From NCBI GenBank assembly GCA_038145405.1, contig JAYQPQ010000017.1:1-26635 (forward strand): 26,635 bases of DNA, given 5' to 3'. Positions within the stretch are counted from its first letter, which is position 1. The number at the start of each line of letters is the position of its first letter. The stretch is from JAYQPQ01 sp038145405. GTDB taxonomy: Bacteria; Pseudomonadota; Gammaproteobacteria; Pseudomonadales; GM7GCV1. The notes below the pieces were generated by a model that worked only from the letters and a program-made list of their open reading frames with translations, made no database searches and was not told the origin of the DNA. Below are positions 1 through 8,047 of this stretch, piece after piece. A program made the translations under genes and the position numbers.

Positions 1-17
1 TTGTGTATAAGTGTCAG
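1..17 (-). mobile_element. Tn5/IS50 outer-end-like terminal sequence at the window edge
   Basis: Read on the minus strand the outermost bases are CTGACACTTATACACAA. The IS50/Tn5 outside end begins CTGACTCTTATACACAA, so 16 of 17 positions agree. The synthetic mosaic end used in tagmentation libraries agrees less well (14 of the first 16). The orientation is that of an element beginning inside atpD and extending beyond the window. No transposase is visible because only this end is present. It may be a genuine IS4-family insertion where an assembly stopped, or a library-derived artefact at a contig end. Confidence 0.35.
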
Positions 18-489
18 GGGTAACGGTCTTGCCCACGCCGGCACCGCCGAACAGGCCCACCTTGCCGCCCTTGGCAATGGGCATGATGAGGTCGATTACC
101 TTGATACCGGTTTCCAGAATGTCGACGGTCGGTGACTGCTCGGCATAGGTCGGCGGTTTGCGGTGAATGGGCATGGTGGTTTCGCTTTCCACCGGGCCGG
201 CTTCATCTACCGGGTTGCCCAGCACGTCCATGATGCGGCCCAGGGTAGCGGGGCCGACCGGCACATTGATGGGGGCGCCGGTATTGGTCACTTCCAGCCC
301 GCGGCTGAGACCTTCGGAGGAGCCCATGGCGATGGAACGCACGACGCCATCACCCAGCTGCTGTTGGACTTCGAGAGTCAGGCCGCTGGCTCCGACTTTC
401 AGGGCGTCATAGACCTTGGGTACGCTTTCTCGTGGAAATTCGACGTCGATAACGGCGCCAATGATCTGTACGATACGTCCACTACTCAT
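1..489 (-). CDS. atpD: ATP synthase F1 subunit beta, 3' part missing (window edge, possibly interrupted)
   Basis: Catalytic beta subunit of the F1 sector, which makes ATP from ADP and phosphate on the cytoplasmic face of the membrane. The reading frame opens with MSSGRIVQIIGAVIDVEFPR and includes the beta-type P-loop GGAGVGKT at residues 148-155. Only 163 codons are present, against roughly 460 in the family. The ATG at 489 follows a good GAGGAAG ribosome binding site, 45 bp after atpG. After GKTV (residue 156) the expected continuation (NMMELI in most relatives) is replaced by TPDTYTQ, encoded by 17 bases that resemble a Tn5/IS50 end. The true gene probably continues past a junction near base 18-22, or is interrupted there. 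The identity of the first 156 residues is certain. Whether the gene is intact in the organism is unknown. Confidence 0.95.
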   Translation of the reverse strand, partial: MSSGRIVQIIGAVIDVEFPRESVPKVYDALKVGASGLTLEVQQQLGDGVVRSIAMGSSEGLSRGLEVTNTGAPINVPVGPATLGRIMDVLGNPVDEAGPVESETTMPIHRKPPTYAEQSPTVDILETGIKVIDLIMPIAKGGKVGLFGGAGVGKTVTPDTYTQ

Positions 490-534
490 TTCAGCTTCCT
501 CACTAAAAATCTTTTCTCAATCGGGTCTCGCTCA

Positions 535-1398
535 CTAAACCGCCGACGCGCCGCCGACAATTTCCGAGAGCTCCTGGGTAATCGCAGCCTGACGCGCCTT
601 GTTGTAGAGCAACTGCAGTTCGTCGATCAGGTTGCCAGCATTTTCCGTGGCATTTTTCATGGCCACCATACGAGCCGCCATTTCACAGGCCTTGTTTTCC
701 ACCACGGCCTGGTAAACCTGGGACTCGATAAAGCGCATCAGCAATTCGTCGAGAATCGCGCCGGCATCATCCGGTTCGTAGATATAGTCCCAGTGGTGCT
801 TGAGGCGATCCTCATTCTGCTTTTCCAGCGGCAGCAACTGCTGCAGGCGGGGCTTCTGTGTCATGGTGTTGACGAATTCGTTGCTGGCCAGATAGAGGCG
901 GTCGATTTTGCCCGCATCAAAGGCTTCCAGCATGACGCGCACATTGCCGACCAGCTCGCTCGAAGAGGGCCGGTCGCCCAGGTCGCGCAACGCGGCCAGC
1001 ACATTGCCGCCGTAGTTGCCGAAGAATGCCATGGCCTTGGCACCGACGGCGCAGAAGTCGACCTCGACGCCCTGGTCGATCCAGTCGCGATAGCAACGCG
1101 TCACAGCCTTGAACAGGTTGACGTTGAGACCGCCGCAAAGGCCGCGATCCGTGGATACCACGATAAAGCCGACGCGCTTGACCTCGCGCTCCAGCATGTA
1201 TTTGTGACGGTACTCGGAGGTGGAGTTGGCAATGTTGCCGATCACCGCGCGAATGTGCTCGGAATAAGGTTTGCCCAGCGACATGCGATCCTGGGCGCGG
1301 CGCATCTTGCTGGCAGCGACCATTTCCATCGCCGAAGTAATCTTCTGCGTGGACTTGACGCTGCCAATCTTGGTGCGAACTTCTTTTCCAACTGCCAT
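535..1398 (-). CDS. atpG: ATP synthase F1 subunit gamma
   Basis: Central rotor stalk of F1, which couples c-ring rotation to the conformational cycle of the beta subunits. The 287-residue product has the usual length. It shows both diagnostic ends that form the coiled-coil shaft: N-terminal KIGSVKSTQKITSAMEMVAASKM-type sequence (about residues 11-33) and C-terminal NATENAGNLIDELQLLYNKARQ-type sequence (about 249-271). The ATG at 1398 lies 22 bp after the atpA stop and is preceded by an AAAGGG purine stretch. It sits between atpA and atpD in the normal operon order and is co-transcribed from the promoter upstream of atpI. No anomalies were seen. Confidence 0.98.
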   Translation of the reverse strand: MAVGKEVRTKIGSVKSTQKITSAMEMVAASKMRRAQDRMSLGKPYSEHIRAVIGNIANSTSEYRHKYMLEREVKRVGFIVVSTDRGLCGGLNVNLFKAVTRCYRDWIDQGVEVDFCAVGAKAMAFFGNYGGNVLAALRDLGDRPSSSELVGNVRVMLEAFDAGKIDRLYLASNEFVNTMTQKPRLQQLLPLEKQNEDRLKHHWDYIYEPDDAGAILDELLMRFIESQVYQAVVENKACEMAARMVAMKNATENAGNLIDELQLLYNKARQAAITQELSEIVGGASAV

Positions 1399-1420
1399 GA
1401 CGTGGCCCTTTGGTCAGGAT

Positions 1421-2965
1421 TTACCAGGTCTGGGTGCTGACGAACTTGTCCAGCGCAGCCTTGAGGCTGGCGGCAATGTCATCATCCCAGGCGCCCGTTT
1501 CGTTAATCTGGCCCATGAGATCGGAATGCTCGGCATTCATGTAGGCCAGCAGGGCCGCTTCAAAGTCACCTACCTTTTCCACCGCGATCGGCTTCAGGTA
1601 ACCCTGGTTAGCGGCATAGAGCACCACGCCCATCTCGGCCACGTTCATGGGCGAGTACTGGGCCTGCTTCATCAGTTCGGTGACGCGCTGGCCATGCTCC
1701 AGCTGAGCTCGGGTGGCTTCGTCCAGATCGGATGCAAACTGGGAGAAGGCTGCCAGCTCGCGGTACTGGGCCAGTGCCAGGCGAATACCACCGCCGAGCT
1801 TTTTAATGATCTTGGTCTGCGCGGCACCACCGACGCGGGACACCGACAAGCCGGCGTTCATAGCCGGACGGATGCCCGAGTTGAACAGATCGGATTCGAG
1901 GAAGATCTGGCCATCGGTAATGGAGATTACGTTGGTCGGTACGAAGGCCGATACGTCGCCAGCCTGGGTCTCGATGATCGGCAGCGCGGTCAGGGAGCCG
2001 GTTCTGCCCTTCACCTTGCCCTCGGTGAACTTCTCGACGTATTCCACGTTGACGCGGGCAGCACGCTCCAGCAGGCGGGAGTGAAGATAGAAAACGTCGC
2101 CGGGGTAGGCTTCGCGGCCCGGCGGACGACGCAGCAGCAGGGAGATCTGGCGGTAGGCCCAAGCCTGCTTGGTCAGGTCGTCATAAATAATCAGGGCGTC
2201 CTGGCCGCGGTCGCGGTAGTACTCGCCCATGGTGCAGCCGGCATAGGGTGCCAGGAACTGCATGGAGGCCGGGTCGGAAGCTGTCGCCGCGACCACGATG
2301 GTGTGGTCCATGGCGCCATGTTCTTCCAGCTTGCGCACGATGTTGGCGACGGTCGAGTTCTTCTGACCGATGGCCACATAGATACACTTAACGCCGGCGT
2401 TCTTCTGGTTAATGATGGTGTCGATGGCGACCGCCGTTTTACCGATCTGGCGGTCGCCGATAATCAGTTCGCGCTGGCCGCGGCCGATTGGCACCATGGC
2501 GTCGATGGCCTTGAGGCCGGTTTGCAGCGGCTGATCGACCGACTTACGTGCAATAACGCCAGGGGCCACCTTTTCCAAGGCATCGGTAAGTTCGGCGTTG
2601 ATCGGGCCCTTGCCATCGATGGGATTACCCAGGGCATCCACCACGCGGCCTTCGAGCGCCGGGCCAATGGGCACCTCGAGAATGCGTCCGGTACAGCGCG
2701 CCTTGGCGCCTTCGGCCAGGCCCAGATAGTCGCCCAGCACCACCGCGCCGACCGAGTCGCGCTCCAGGTTAAGCGCCATGCCGAACAGGCCGCCGTCGAA
2801 TTCGATCATTTCTCCGTACATCACCTGAGCCAGGCCATGAATCCGGACGATACCGTCCTGGACGGAGACCACAGTGCCCTCGTTACGGGCATCGCTGCTG
2901 ACATCGAGGCTATCGATGCGCTTCTTGATGATCTCGCTGATTTCAGAAGGGTTCAGTTGTTGCAT
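1421..2965 (-). CDS. atpA: ATP synthase F1 subunit alpha
   Basis: Non-catalytic nucleotide-binding subunit of the F1 hexamer. The product is 514 residues, close to the usual 513. It starts MQQLNPSEISEIIKKRI, as in other gammaproteobacteria, and carries the alpha-type P-loop GDRQIGKTA at residues 170-178. The frame is open to a TTG at 2980 that overlaps the atpH stop. I chose the ATG at 2965 because it gives the conserved N-terminus and has GAGGA eight bases upstream. The gap from the atpH stop to this start is 11 bp. It forms the alternating alpha3-beta3 ring with AtpD. The sequence is wholly typical. Confidence 0.98.
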   Translation of the reverse strand: MQQLNPSEISEIIKKRIDSLDVSSDARNEGTVVSVQDGIVRIHGLAQVMYGEMIEFDGGLFGMALNLERDSVGAVVLGDYLGLAEGAKARCTGRILEVPIGPALEGRVVDALGNPIDGKGPINAELTDALEKVAPGVIARKSVDQPLQTGLKAIDAMVPIGRGQRELIIGDRQIGKTAVAIDTIINQKNAGVKCIYVAIGQKNSTVANIVRKLEEHGAMDHTIVVAATASDPASMQFLAPYAGCTMGEYYRDRGQDALIIYDDLTKQAWAYRQISLLLRRPPGREAYPGDVFYLHSRLLERAARVNVEYVEKFTEGKVKGRTGSLTALPIIETQAGDVSAFVPTNVISITDGQIFLESDLFNSGIRPAMNAGLSVSRVGGAAQTKIIKKLGGGIRLALAQYRELAAFSQFASDLDEATRAQLEHGQRVTELMKQAQYSPMNVAEMGVVLYAANQGYLKPIAVEKVGDFEAALLAYMNAEHSDLMGQINETGAWDDDIAASLKAALDKFVSTQTW

Positions 2966-2976
2966 TGCATTCTTCC

Positions 2977-3513
2977 TCAAGAATTCATGGCATCAGCCAG
3001 CTTGGCCAGCCGGCCGCGCAGGGAGGCATCGATCACCGTATCGTTGGCTCGAATATAGGCGCCGCCCAGCAGGGTGTTGTCAGTTTCGGTATGGAGAATA
3101 ACTTCGCGCTTGAGGCGCTCGGTCAAGGCCTTGGACAGGCTTTCAATCTGCTCTTTGGAGAGGTCGTAGGCGCTGGTGAGATGCACCTCAACCGATTTTT
3201 CGCGCTCGGCTTTGAGCGCTTCGAACTGCTCCCGGATCACGGCGAGCAACCCCAGCCGCTTGTTCTCAGCCAGCACGCGAATGAAATTCTGCTGCAGCGG
3301 TTCCAGCGCATCGCCGGCCAGGCCGATCAGCTTTTCCGCTTTGGCCTCAGCGGTCAGCGCGGGATTGGTAAGCGCGGCGGCCACGCGCTCCTGGGCAGCC
3401 AGTGCGGCAGCCAAGCCCAGTGCCGCAGACCAGCCGGTCAATTGCCCGGCCTGATCGGCAAACTCAAAGGCCGCGCGAGCGTAGGGGCGAGCCAGGGTGT
3501 TCAGTTCTGCCAT
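2977..3513 (-). CDS. atpH: ATP synthase F1 subunit delta
   Basis: Peripheral-stalk subunit that joins the top of F1 to the b-subunit dimer (OSCP homologue). The 178-residue product starts MAELNTLARPYARAAFEFA, the characteristic N-terminal delta motif (ARPYARAAFE, about residues 8-17). It ends with the conserved segment LLGGAYIRANDTVIDASLRGRL (about 148-169). The ATG at 3513 lies 9 bp after the atpF stop. It sits between atpF and atpA, the fixed position in the bacterial operon. Identification rests on both terminal motifs, the length and the operon position. Confidence 0.97.
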   Translation of the reverse strand: MAELNTLARPYARAAFEFADQAGQLTGWSAALGLAAALAAQERVAAALTNPALTAEAKAEKLIGLAGDALEPLQQNFIRVLAENKRLGLLAVIREQFEALKAEREKSVEVHLTSAYDLSKEQIESLSKALTERLKREVILHTETDNTLLGGAYIRANDTVIDASLRGRLAKLADAMNS

Positions 3514-3522
3514 GAGTTGCCC

Positions 3523-3993
3523 TTAAAGTTCCGCGCTGAGTTTGTCGAGCATGGCGGCGTGGCGCTTGGCGTCGACGCTGTCCTGCAGGATCTTCTCGGC
3601 GCCGGCCACGGCCAATCGCGCGACCTGACCGCGCAGGTCTTCCTTGGCGCGCGAAACTTGCTGGTCGATTTCGGACTGCGCGCCGGTAAGGATGCGGTCG
3701 GCTTCCTCGCGGGCTTTGTCCTTGGCTTCCTCGACCATCTGGTCGCCGCGGCGTTTGGCCTGCTCGATAATCTGGCTGGCCTGCGCCTTGGCTTCGCGCA
3801 GCTCTTCGGCGGCTTTTTCGCGCGCCAGCTCCAGATCCGTGGCAGCGCGATCAGCAGCGGAAAGGCCATCGGCGATCTTCTGCTCGCGCTCTTGCATGGC
3901 TTTGATAATGGGCGGCCAAACGTATCTCATGCAAAACAGCACGAAGATAACGAAAAAGACCATCTGGCCGAAAAGCGTATAGTTGATACTCAC
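3523..3993 (-). CDS. atpF: ATP synthase Fo subunit b
   Basis: Membrane-anchored peripheral-stalk subunit that forms a dimer and holds F1 static. At 156 residues it matches the E. coli protein in length. One N-terminal membrane helix (about residues 7-23, FGQMVFFVIFVLFCMRY) is followed by a long charged, Ala/Glu/Lys-rich coiled coil (about 35-130). The start is GTG at 3993, supported by a GAGGAAG ribosome binding site and by the conserved MSINYTLFGQ-type N-terminus. It lies between atpE (51-bp gap) and atpH. A non-ATG start on an ATP synthase gene may tune its expression relative to the strongly initiated atpE, but that is inference. Confidence 0.97.
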   Translation of the reverse strand: MSINYTLFGQMVFFVIFVLFCMRYVWPPIIKAMQEREQKIADGLSAADRAATDLELAREKAAEELREAKAQASQIIEQAKRRGDQMVEEAKDKAREEADRILTGAQSEIDQQVSRAKEDLRGQVARLAVAGAEKILQDSVDAKRHAAMLDKLSAEL

Positions 3994-4044
3994 GCCAACT
4001 TCCTCACTTGGATGGTTGTGAAGTCGCTTGGAAAGCGACCTGTA

Positions 4045-4284
4045 TTAAGCACCAACTCCAGGGGCGACGACGAAAATCAGGTACATGGCGATACCCACGC
4101 CGATAATCGGCACGGCGTCGATCAGACCGGCCAGCAGGAACATTTTGCCCTGCAGCATGGGGGCCAGTTCCGGTTGGCGCGCGGTACCTTCCAGCAGGCG
4201 TCCGCCGAGCAGGCCCATGCCTATGGCGGCACCCAGGGCGCCCAGTCCCAGCATGATTGCTGCAGCAATGATTACCAGTTCCAT
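4045..4284 (-). CDS. atpE: ATP synthase Fo subunit c
   Basis: Forms the proton-driven rotor ring in the membrane. The 79-residue hairpin has two hydrophobic helices joined by the polar ARQPE loop (about residues 35-39). Helix 1 is rich in Gly and Ala. The ion-binding carboxylate is Asp56 in AGLIDAVP, equivalent to E. coli Asp61. An aspartate with no sodium-type motif suggests a proton-coupled ring. The ATG at 4284 has a near-perfect AGGAG ribosome binding site seven bases upstream, the strongest in the operon, consistent with the high copy number of c. It lies between atpB and atpF. Confidence 0.98.
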   Translation of the reverse strand: MELVIIAAAIMLGLGALGAAIGMGLLGGRLLEGTARQPELAPMLQGKMFLLAGLIDAVPIIGVGIAMYLIFVVAPGVGA

Positions 4285-4321
4285 TTTTTTCTCCTAAGTA
4301 GCAATGAGATTGAAAAGTAAA

Positions 4322-5254
4322 TTAATGATGATCCTCGTGGGCCATGCTTAGATAGACCACGGTGAGAACCATGAAAATAAAGGCCTGCAGGGTAATAACC
4401 AGGATGTGGAAAATAGCCCAGCCAATCTGCAGGAAGCCACCGAAAATGCCGAACACCCAGCCCGCCATGTACATGACAGAAATCAGAATAAAGATCATTT
4501 CGCCAGCATACATATTGCCGAACAACCGCAGGCCCAGCGAAAAGGGCTTGGCCAGCAGGCCGACGATTTCCATAAAGAGGTTAACGACGATCAGAACGGG
4601 GGCGAGAATAATGGCGGGGCCCTTGGTGGGCGGAGCGAAGGGCTGACAGGACAACTCCTTGGCAAAGCCGACCACACCCTTGACCTTGACCGAGTAGAAG
4701 AGCATCAGAATAAAGACGCCAAGGGCCATACCCAGGGTGACATTGGGATCGGTCGACGGGACGATCTTCTGGTAGCTGACGCCGAACAGCGCCATGATTT
4801 CCGGTACCAGATCGACCGGCACCAAATCCATCAGGTTCATCAGAAAGACCCAGACGAAGATGGTCAGGGCCAGCGGCGCTACCAGCGGGTTGCGGCCATG
4901 GAACATGTCGCGCACATTGGAGTCGACAAAGCCCACCACGATTTCGACAAAGTTCTGCAGGCCGCCAGGAATCCCAGAGGTCGCTTTGCGCGCGACCCAG
5001 CCGAATAGCAGGCAAAACAGAATACCCAGGCCGGCCGACCAGGCCAGGCTATCCACATGCACCGCGGTAAAACCCATTGCCAGGGCTTCTTCACTGCCGT
5101 GGGCGATGGTCCAGGTGGCGTGTTCAAGCACTTCGACATGGCCGTCCTCGCCGTGGCGCTCAAAGCCGGCGGGCAACTTGCCAAGGGTCAGGTTCTGGAG
5201 GTGGTGCTGGATGTAGGCTGTGGTATCAAAACTGCCGCTTGTCTCAGTCGCCAT
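4322..5254 (-). CDS. atpB: ATP synthase Fo subunit a
   Basis: Stator membrane subunit that supplies the proton half-channels next to the c-ring. The 310-residue product has a long soluble N-terminus (about 70 residues, with a short His/Glu-rich stretch), as in pseudomonad-type proteins, then several hydrophobic helices. The essential arginine is Arg243 in the signature SLGLRLFGNMYAGE (about 239-252). The ATG at 5254 overlaps the end of atpI by 11 bp, which suggests translational coupling. It is followed after 37 bp by atpE. No unusual residues were seen in the conserved channel motifs. Confidence 0.97.
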   Translation of the reverse strand: MATETSGSFDTTAYIQHHLQNLTLGKLPAGFERHGEDGHVEVLEHATWTIAHGSEEALAMGFTAVHVDSLAWSAGLGILFCLLFGWVARKATSGIPGGLQNFVEIVVGFVDSNVRDMFHGRNPLVAPLALTIFVWVFLMNLMDLVPVDLVPEIMALFGVSYQKIVPSTDPNVTLGMALGVFILMLFYSVKVKGVVGFAKELSCQPFAPPTKGPAIILAPVLIVVNLFMEIVGLLAKPFSLGLRLFGNMYAGEMIFILISVMYMAGWVFGIFGGFLQIGWAIFHILVITLQAFIFMVLTVVYLSMAHEDHH

Positions 5255-5666
5255 TTAGCGCTCTCTGCTCGTCTTCTCTGCCAGTTGAATTTATGCGCCC
5301 CAGCTCCGTTGCCAGGCGCGCGCTTCCCATAATTTGTGCCACCAGGATGACACCAAAACCGAGGAACAGGGCTGGAGCTTCCAGCCAGGCCAGCCGATAA
5401 AAGGCCGCCGCAAACAACAGGGTCACGAGCGCCAGTCGGCCCGCGACCCCCCGGTAAAAATTTTGTACTGCTCGCTGCGGCTCCTGCCGGGCACTGATCC
5501 TGAAAGTCAGCACCGTCAGATACAGCTGGCCCAGATAGGCAATCAGGGCTCCTATTCCGGCCGACCAGGCTGTCTGGCGATCAAATCCCAGAGTCACCAC
5601 TAACAGCAGGATGGCGAGCGCTGCTGACTGCCAAAAGGCATAGCGCAAAGCAGGTCGGAATTTCAC
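5244..5666 (-). CDS. atpI: ATP synthase subunit I
   Basis: Small membrane protein encoded first in the operon. In studied bacteria it helps c-ring assembly. It has four hydrophobic segments and the family's usual features: an early FRPALRYAFWQ-type start and FYRGVAGRLALVTLLFA in the middle. The frame is open from a GTG at 5753 that overlaps parB (169 residues). A strong promoter lies inside that extension at 5706-5734, so a transcript from it could not include the longer start. I therefore place the start at GTG 5666, which has AAGG upstream and gives 140 residues, near the usual family size. If transcription reads through from parB, the longer form is possible. Confidence 0.85.
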   Translation of the reverse strand: MKFRPALRYAFWQSAALAILLLVVTLGFDRQTAWSAGIGALIAYLGQLYLTVLTFRISARQEPQRAVQNFYRGVAGRLALVTLLFAAAFYRLAWLEAPALFLGFGVILVAQIMGSARLATELGRINSTGREDEQRALNGD

Positions 5667-5705
5667 CAGTTGGGTTGACCTTCCACCGCCGCTAGCGGGC
5701 TGCGG

Positions 5706-5734
5706 ATTATAGTGCGAGGCACCAGCTTCATCAA
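5706..5734 (-). promoter_or_regulatory. Sigma-70 type promoter for the atp operon
   Basis: On the minus strand TTGATG (5734-5729) is followed, after exactly 17 bp, by a perfect TATAAT (5711-5706). Transcription would begin near 5699, at the edge of a 10-bp perfect palindrome CCGCTAGCGG (5698-5689), and reach the atpI GTG at 5666. The position just before the ATP synthase genes and after parB is what an operon-specific promoter would need. Identified by motif only. Confidence 0.7.
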
Positions 5735-5749
5735 GCGCGTTGGGGCCCT

Positions 5750-6616
5750 TCACAAGCCCAGATGTTTAAGTATTCCCTGCAGCTCGTCACTGGAAGTGTA
5801 ATGAATCACCATGTCGCCCTTGCCGCTGGACTTGTGCCGGATACTAACGCTGGCGCCCAGCTTATCCGCCAAGTTGCGCTCCAACTGCTGAATGTCCGCG
5901 TCGGCTTGGGCGGCGGACTTCTTGGCTGGCGGTTTTTGCAACGCGCGGACCAGGGCTTCTGCCTGTCGTACCGACAGCTGACCGCGCTGGATGTCGCGCG
6001 CGGCCCGCAACTGCAGTGAACCGGAAAGCGCCAGCAGGGCACGGGCGTGGCCCATTTCCAGTTGGCGCCGCTCCAGCATGTCGCGCAACTCGCCCGGCAG
6101 CGCCGTCAAGCGCAGCAGATTGGTGACCGTGCTTCTGGATTTACCGACCGCACTGGCGACCTCGTCGTGGGTGAGCTCGAATTCCTGCTGCAACCGCTGC
6201 AGCGCCATGGCCTCTTCCATCGGATTGAGGTTCTCGCGCTGAATATTCTCGATCAGGGCCACCGCGATAGCCGCATCGTCGGCGATGTCCTTCACCACCA
6301 CCGGGACTTCAGCCAACCCGGCCAGCTGGGCAGCGCGCCAGCGCCTCTCGCCGGCCAGAATCTCATAACCCCCCTGCGCCAGATGACGCACCACAATGGG
6401 CTGCAGCAAGCCCTGACTGAGGATTGAATTGGCCAGCTCTTCCAGTGCTTCCTGATCAAACTGGCGGCGCGGTTGATAGCGGCCGCGCTGGATCTGATCG
6501 AGCGGCAGATGCAGCAGGCTGACGCCGGATGCCGGCATCTCCTGCGAGCGTTCAATTTCGTCCCTGACGCCCAGCAGGGAGTCGAGACCTCGTCCTAGTC
6601 CGCGCTTCTTAACCAT
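5750..6616 (-). CDS. parB: Chromosome-partitioning protein ParB (CTP-dependent DNA clamp)
   Basis: Binds parS sites, loads as a CTP-dependent sliding clamp and organises the origin region for segregation. The 288-residue product has the N-terminal KKRGLGRGLDSLL ParA-interaction motif (residues 3-15). It also carries the CTP-binding motifs GERRWRA (89-95) and ENIQRENLN (123-131), a helix-turn-helix around 148-170 (THDEVASAVGKSRSTVTNLL) and a C-terminal dimerisation region. The ATG at 6616 overlaps the parA stop by one base (TGATG), which implies coupled translation. Two perfect parS targets lie in recF in this window, at 17593 and 18220. Confidence 0.97.
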   Translation of the reverse strand: MVKKRGLGRGLDSLLGVRDEIERSQEMPASGVSLLHLPLDQIQRGRYQPRRQFDQEALEELANSILSQGLLQPIVVRHLAQGGYEILAGERRWRAAQLAGLAEVPVVVKDIADDAAIAVALIENIQRENLNPMEEAMALQRLQQEFELTHDEVASAVGKSRSTVTNLLRLTALPGELRDMLERRQLEMGHARALLALSGSLQLRAARDIQRGQLSVRQAEALVRALQKPPAKKSAAQADADIQQLERNLADKLGASVSIRHKSSGKGDMVIHYTSSDELQGILKHLGL

Positions 6617-7407
6617 CAGGCAACACCTCTCTGCGCCTGCTCTTCGCGGGCGCGTCGTATGACCTCACCGGCCAGCCCGAAATAGGCCACTGCACCCTTC
6701 GAAGCCGGATCATAATTGAAGATGGATTGGCCGTGGCTGGGAGCCTCGGCAAGTCGAACATTGCGCGGTATCTGGGTACGAAATACCTTGTCGCCAAAAT
6801 GCTTTTTGAGCGTTTGGCTGACGTCGTGGGTCAGGGTATTTCTGGCGTCGTGCATGGTCATGACAATGCCGGAAATATGCAGATCCTTATTGGCAAACTG
6901 TGCCACCTTCTGAATGGTGCGGACCAGATCGGAGACACCCTCGAGCGCAAAATATTCGCACTGCACCGGGATAATCACGCCATCGGCGGCTACCAGCGCA
7001 TTCAGGGTGAGCATGTTGAGCGAAGGCGGGCAGTCGATCAGGATAAAGTCGTAGCGTTCGGCGATTCGCGTTAGGGCATGACGCAAGCGCTGCTCGCGCA
7101 TCAGCTCATTGAGCAGATCGACCTCTGCAGCCGTCAGGTCGCTATTGGCCGGCAAAATGTCGTACATGCCGGCTTCGCTGCGTTGTAGGACCTGTTCGAC
7201 CGGCTGTTCTCCGAGCAACACCTCCAGCAAGGAGTTATCCAGACTGGCTTTGTCCAGCCCGCTGGCCATGGTGGCATTGCCTTGCGGATCCATATCCACC
7301 AGCAACACGCGCTGGCGGCTGCGCGCCAGCGCAGCGGCCAAATTGACCGTCGTCGTTGTCTTGCCTACACCGCCTTTTTGATTGGCGATGGCAAAGGTAA
7401 TGGCCAA
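6616..7407 (-). CDS. parA: Chromosome-partitioning ATPase ParA (Soj family)
   Basis: Walker-type ATPase that forms nucleoid-bound gradients to pull ParB-parS complexes apart after replication. The 263-residue product has the deviant Walker A KGGVGKTT with both lysines (residues 11-18), DMDPQGNAT (38-46) and the Walker B-like FILIDCPPSLN (about 119-129). The length and the absence of an N-terminal DNA-binding domain place it with chromosomal rather than large plasmid ParAs. The start is TTG at 7407, one base after the rsmG stop, with GGAAG upstream. No ATG nearby keeps the MAITFAIANQKGG N-terminus. It is coupled to parB. Confidence 0.97.
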   Translation of the reverse strand: MAITFAIANQKGGVGKTTTTVNLAAALARSRQRVLLVDMDPQGNATMASGLDKASLDNSLLEVLLGEQPVEQVLQRSEAGMYDILPANSDLTAAEVDLLNELMREQRLRHALTRIAERYDFILIDCPPSLNMLTLNALVAADGVIIPVQCEYFALEGVSDLVRTIQKVAQFANKDLHISGIVMTMHDARNTLTHDVSQTLKKHFGDKVFRTQIPRNVRLAEAPSHGQSIFNYDPASKGAVAYFGLAGEVIRRAREEQAQRGVA

Positions 7408-7408
7408 G

Positions 7409-8047
7409 TTATGCTTCCGGATTGAATGCTAGTTGTACCAGATGCCTCTCTTCCGTGATGCCCGGCACCTTGAGCGGGACGACCGCCACCAGATGAACGC
7501 CAGGTGGAAGGTCTGCTAACTCCACATCCGGGTAGCGGCCTTTCATTGCCCAAAGATAACCGTGGGGGAGAAGCAGGTGTCGGGCATTATCCGCTATCTC
7601 TCCAAGGCTGGCAAAAGCCCTCGCAATGGCCGCAGCAAAGCGCTGCTGGGGTCGGAAGTTCTCGACCCGCCCCTGGCTAACCTCGACGTTGCGCAAACCG
7701 AGTTGGCGGCTGGCTTCGCGCATGAATCCGACGCGCTTGCCGCCACTATCGAGTAAATGCCACTCTTGCTCGGGGTACAGAATCGCCAGCGGAATGCCGG
7801 GCAGACCGGCGCCGCTGCCGATATCCAGCATGGGGTTCTGAACCACCCAGGGAGCCACGCTGAGTGAATCGAGCAGGTGGCGAGTCACCATCTCGAGCGG
7901 TTCGCGTACTGCTGTGAGATTAATCTGCCGATTCCAGCGCTGCATGAGCTCCAGATAGCTCAACAAGGCGGCGCGCTGGCTGGCGCTGGTTTCCAGGCCC
8001 AGATCCGACAAACCGCGCTCGAGCAGACCCGTGGTCGTCTCAGGCAA
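7409..8047 (-). CDS. rsmG: 16S rRNA (guanine-N7)-methyltransferase RsmG
   Basis: Methylates G527 of 16S rRNA (E. coli numbering) using S-adenosylmethionine. The 212-residue product shows the SAM-binding signature LDIGSGAGLPGIPLAI (residues 74-89). It also has the family segment RWNRQINLTAVREP (37-50), followed by RHLLDSL. The apparent start is TTG at 8047, overlapping the mnmG stop by 8 bp. No ATG is available near the conserved N-terminus. The position between mnmG and parA is the classical gidA-gidB-parAB order. The start codon is the least certain part. Confidence 0.95.
   Translation of the reverse strand: MPETTTGLLERGLSDLGLETSASQRAALLSYLELMQRWNRQINLTAVREPLEMVTRHLLDSLSVAPWVVQNPMLDIGSGAGLPGIPLAILYPEQEWHLLDSGGKRVGFMREASRQLGLRNVEVSQGRVENFRPQQRFAAAIARAFASLGEIADNARHLLLPHGYLWAMKGRYPDVELADLPPGVHLVAVVPLKVPGITEERHLVQLAFNPEA

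Noticed and set aside
1271..3058. Very long plus-strand open frame (595 codons) opposite atpA, with similar ones opposite atpG/atpD (163-1440), atpF/atpH (2965-4320) and gyrB (18019-19176, minus)
   Set aside because: They lie wholly opposite conserved genes, have no recognisable motifs, and arise from the third-position GC bias of the true genes.
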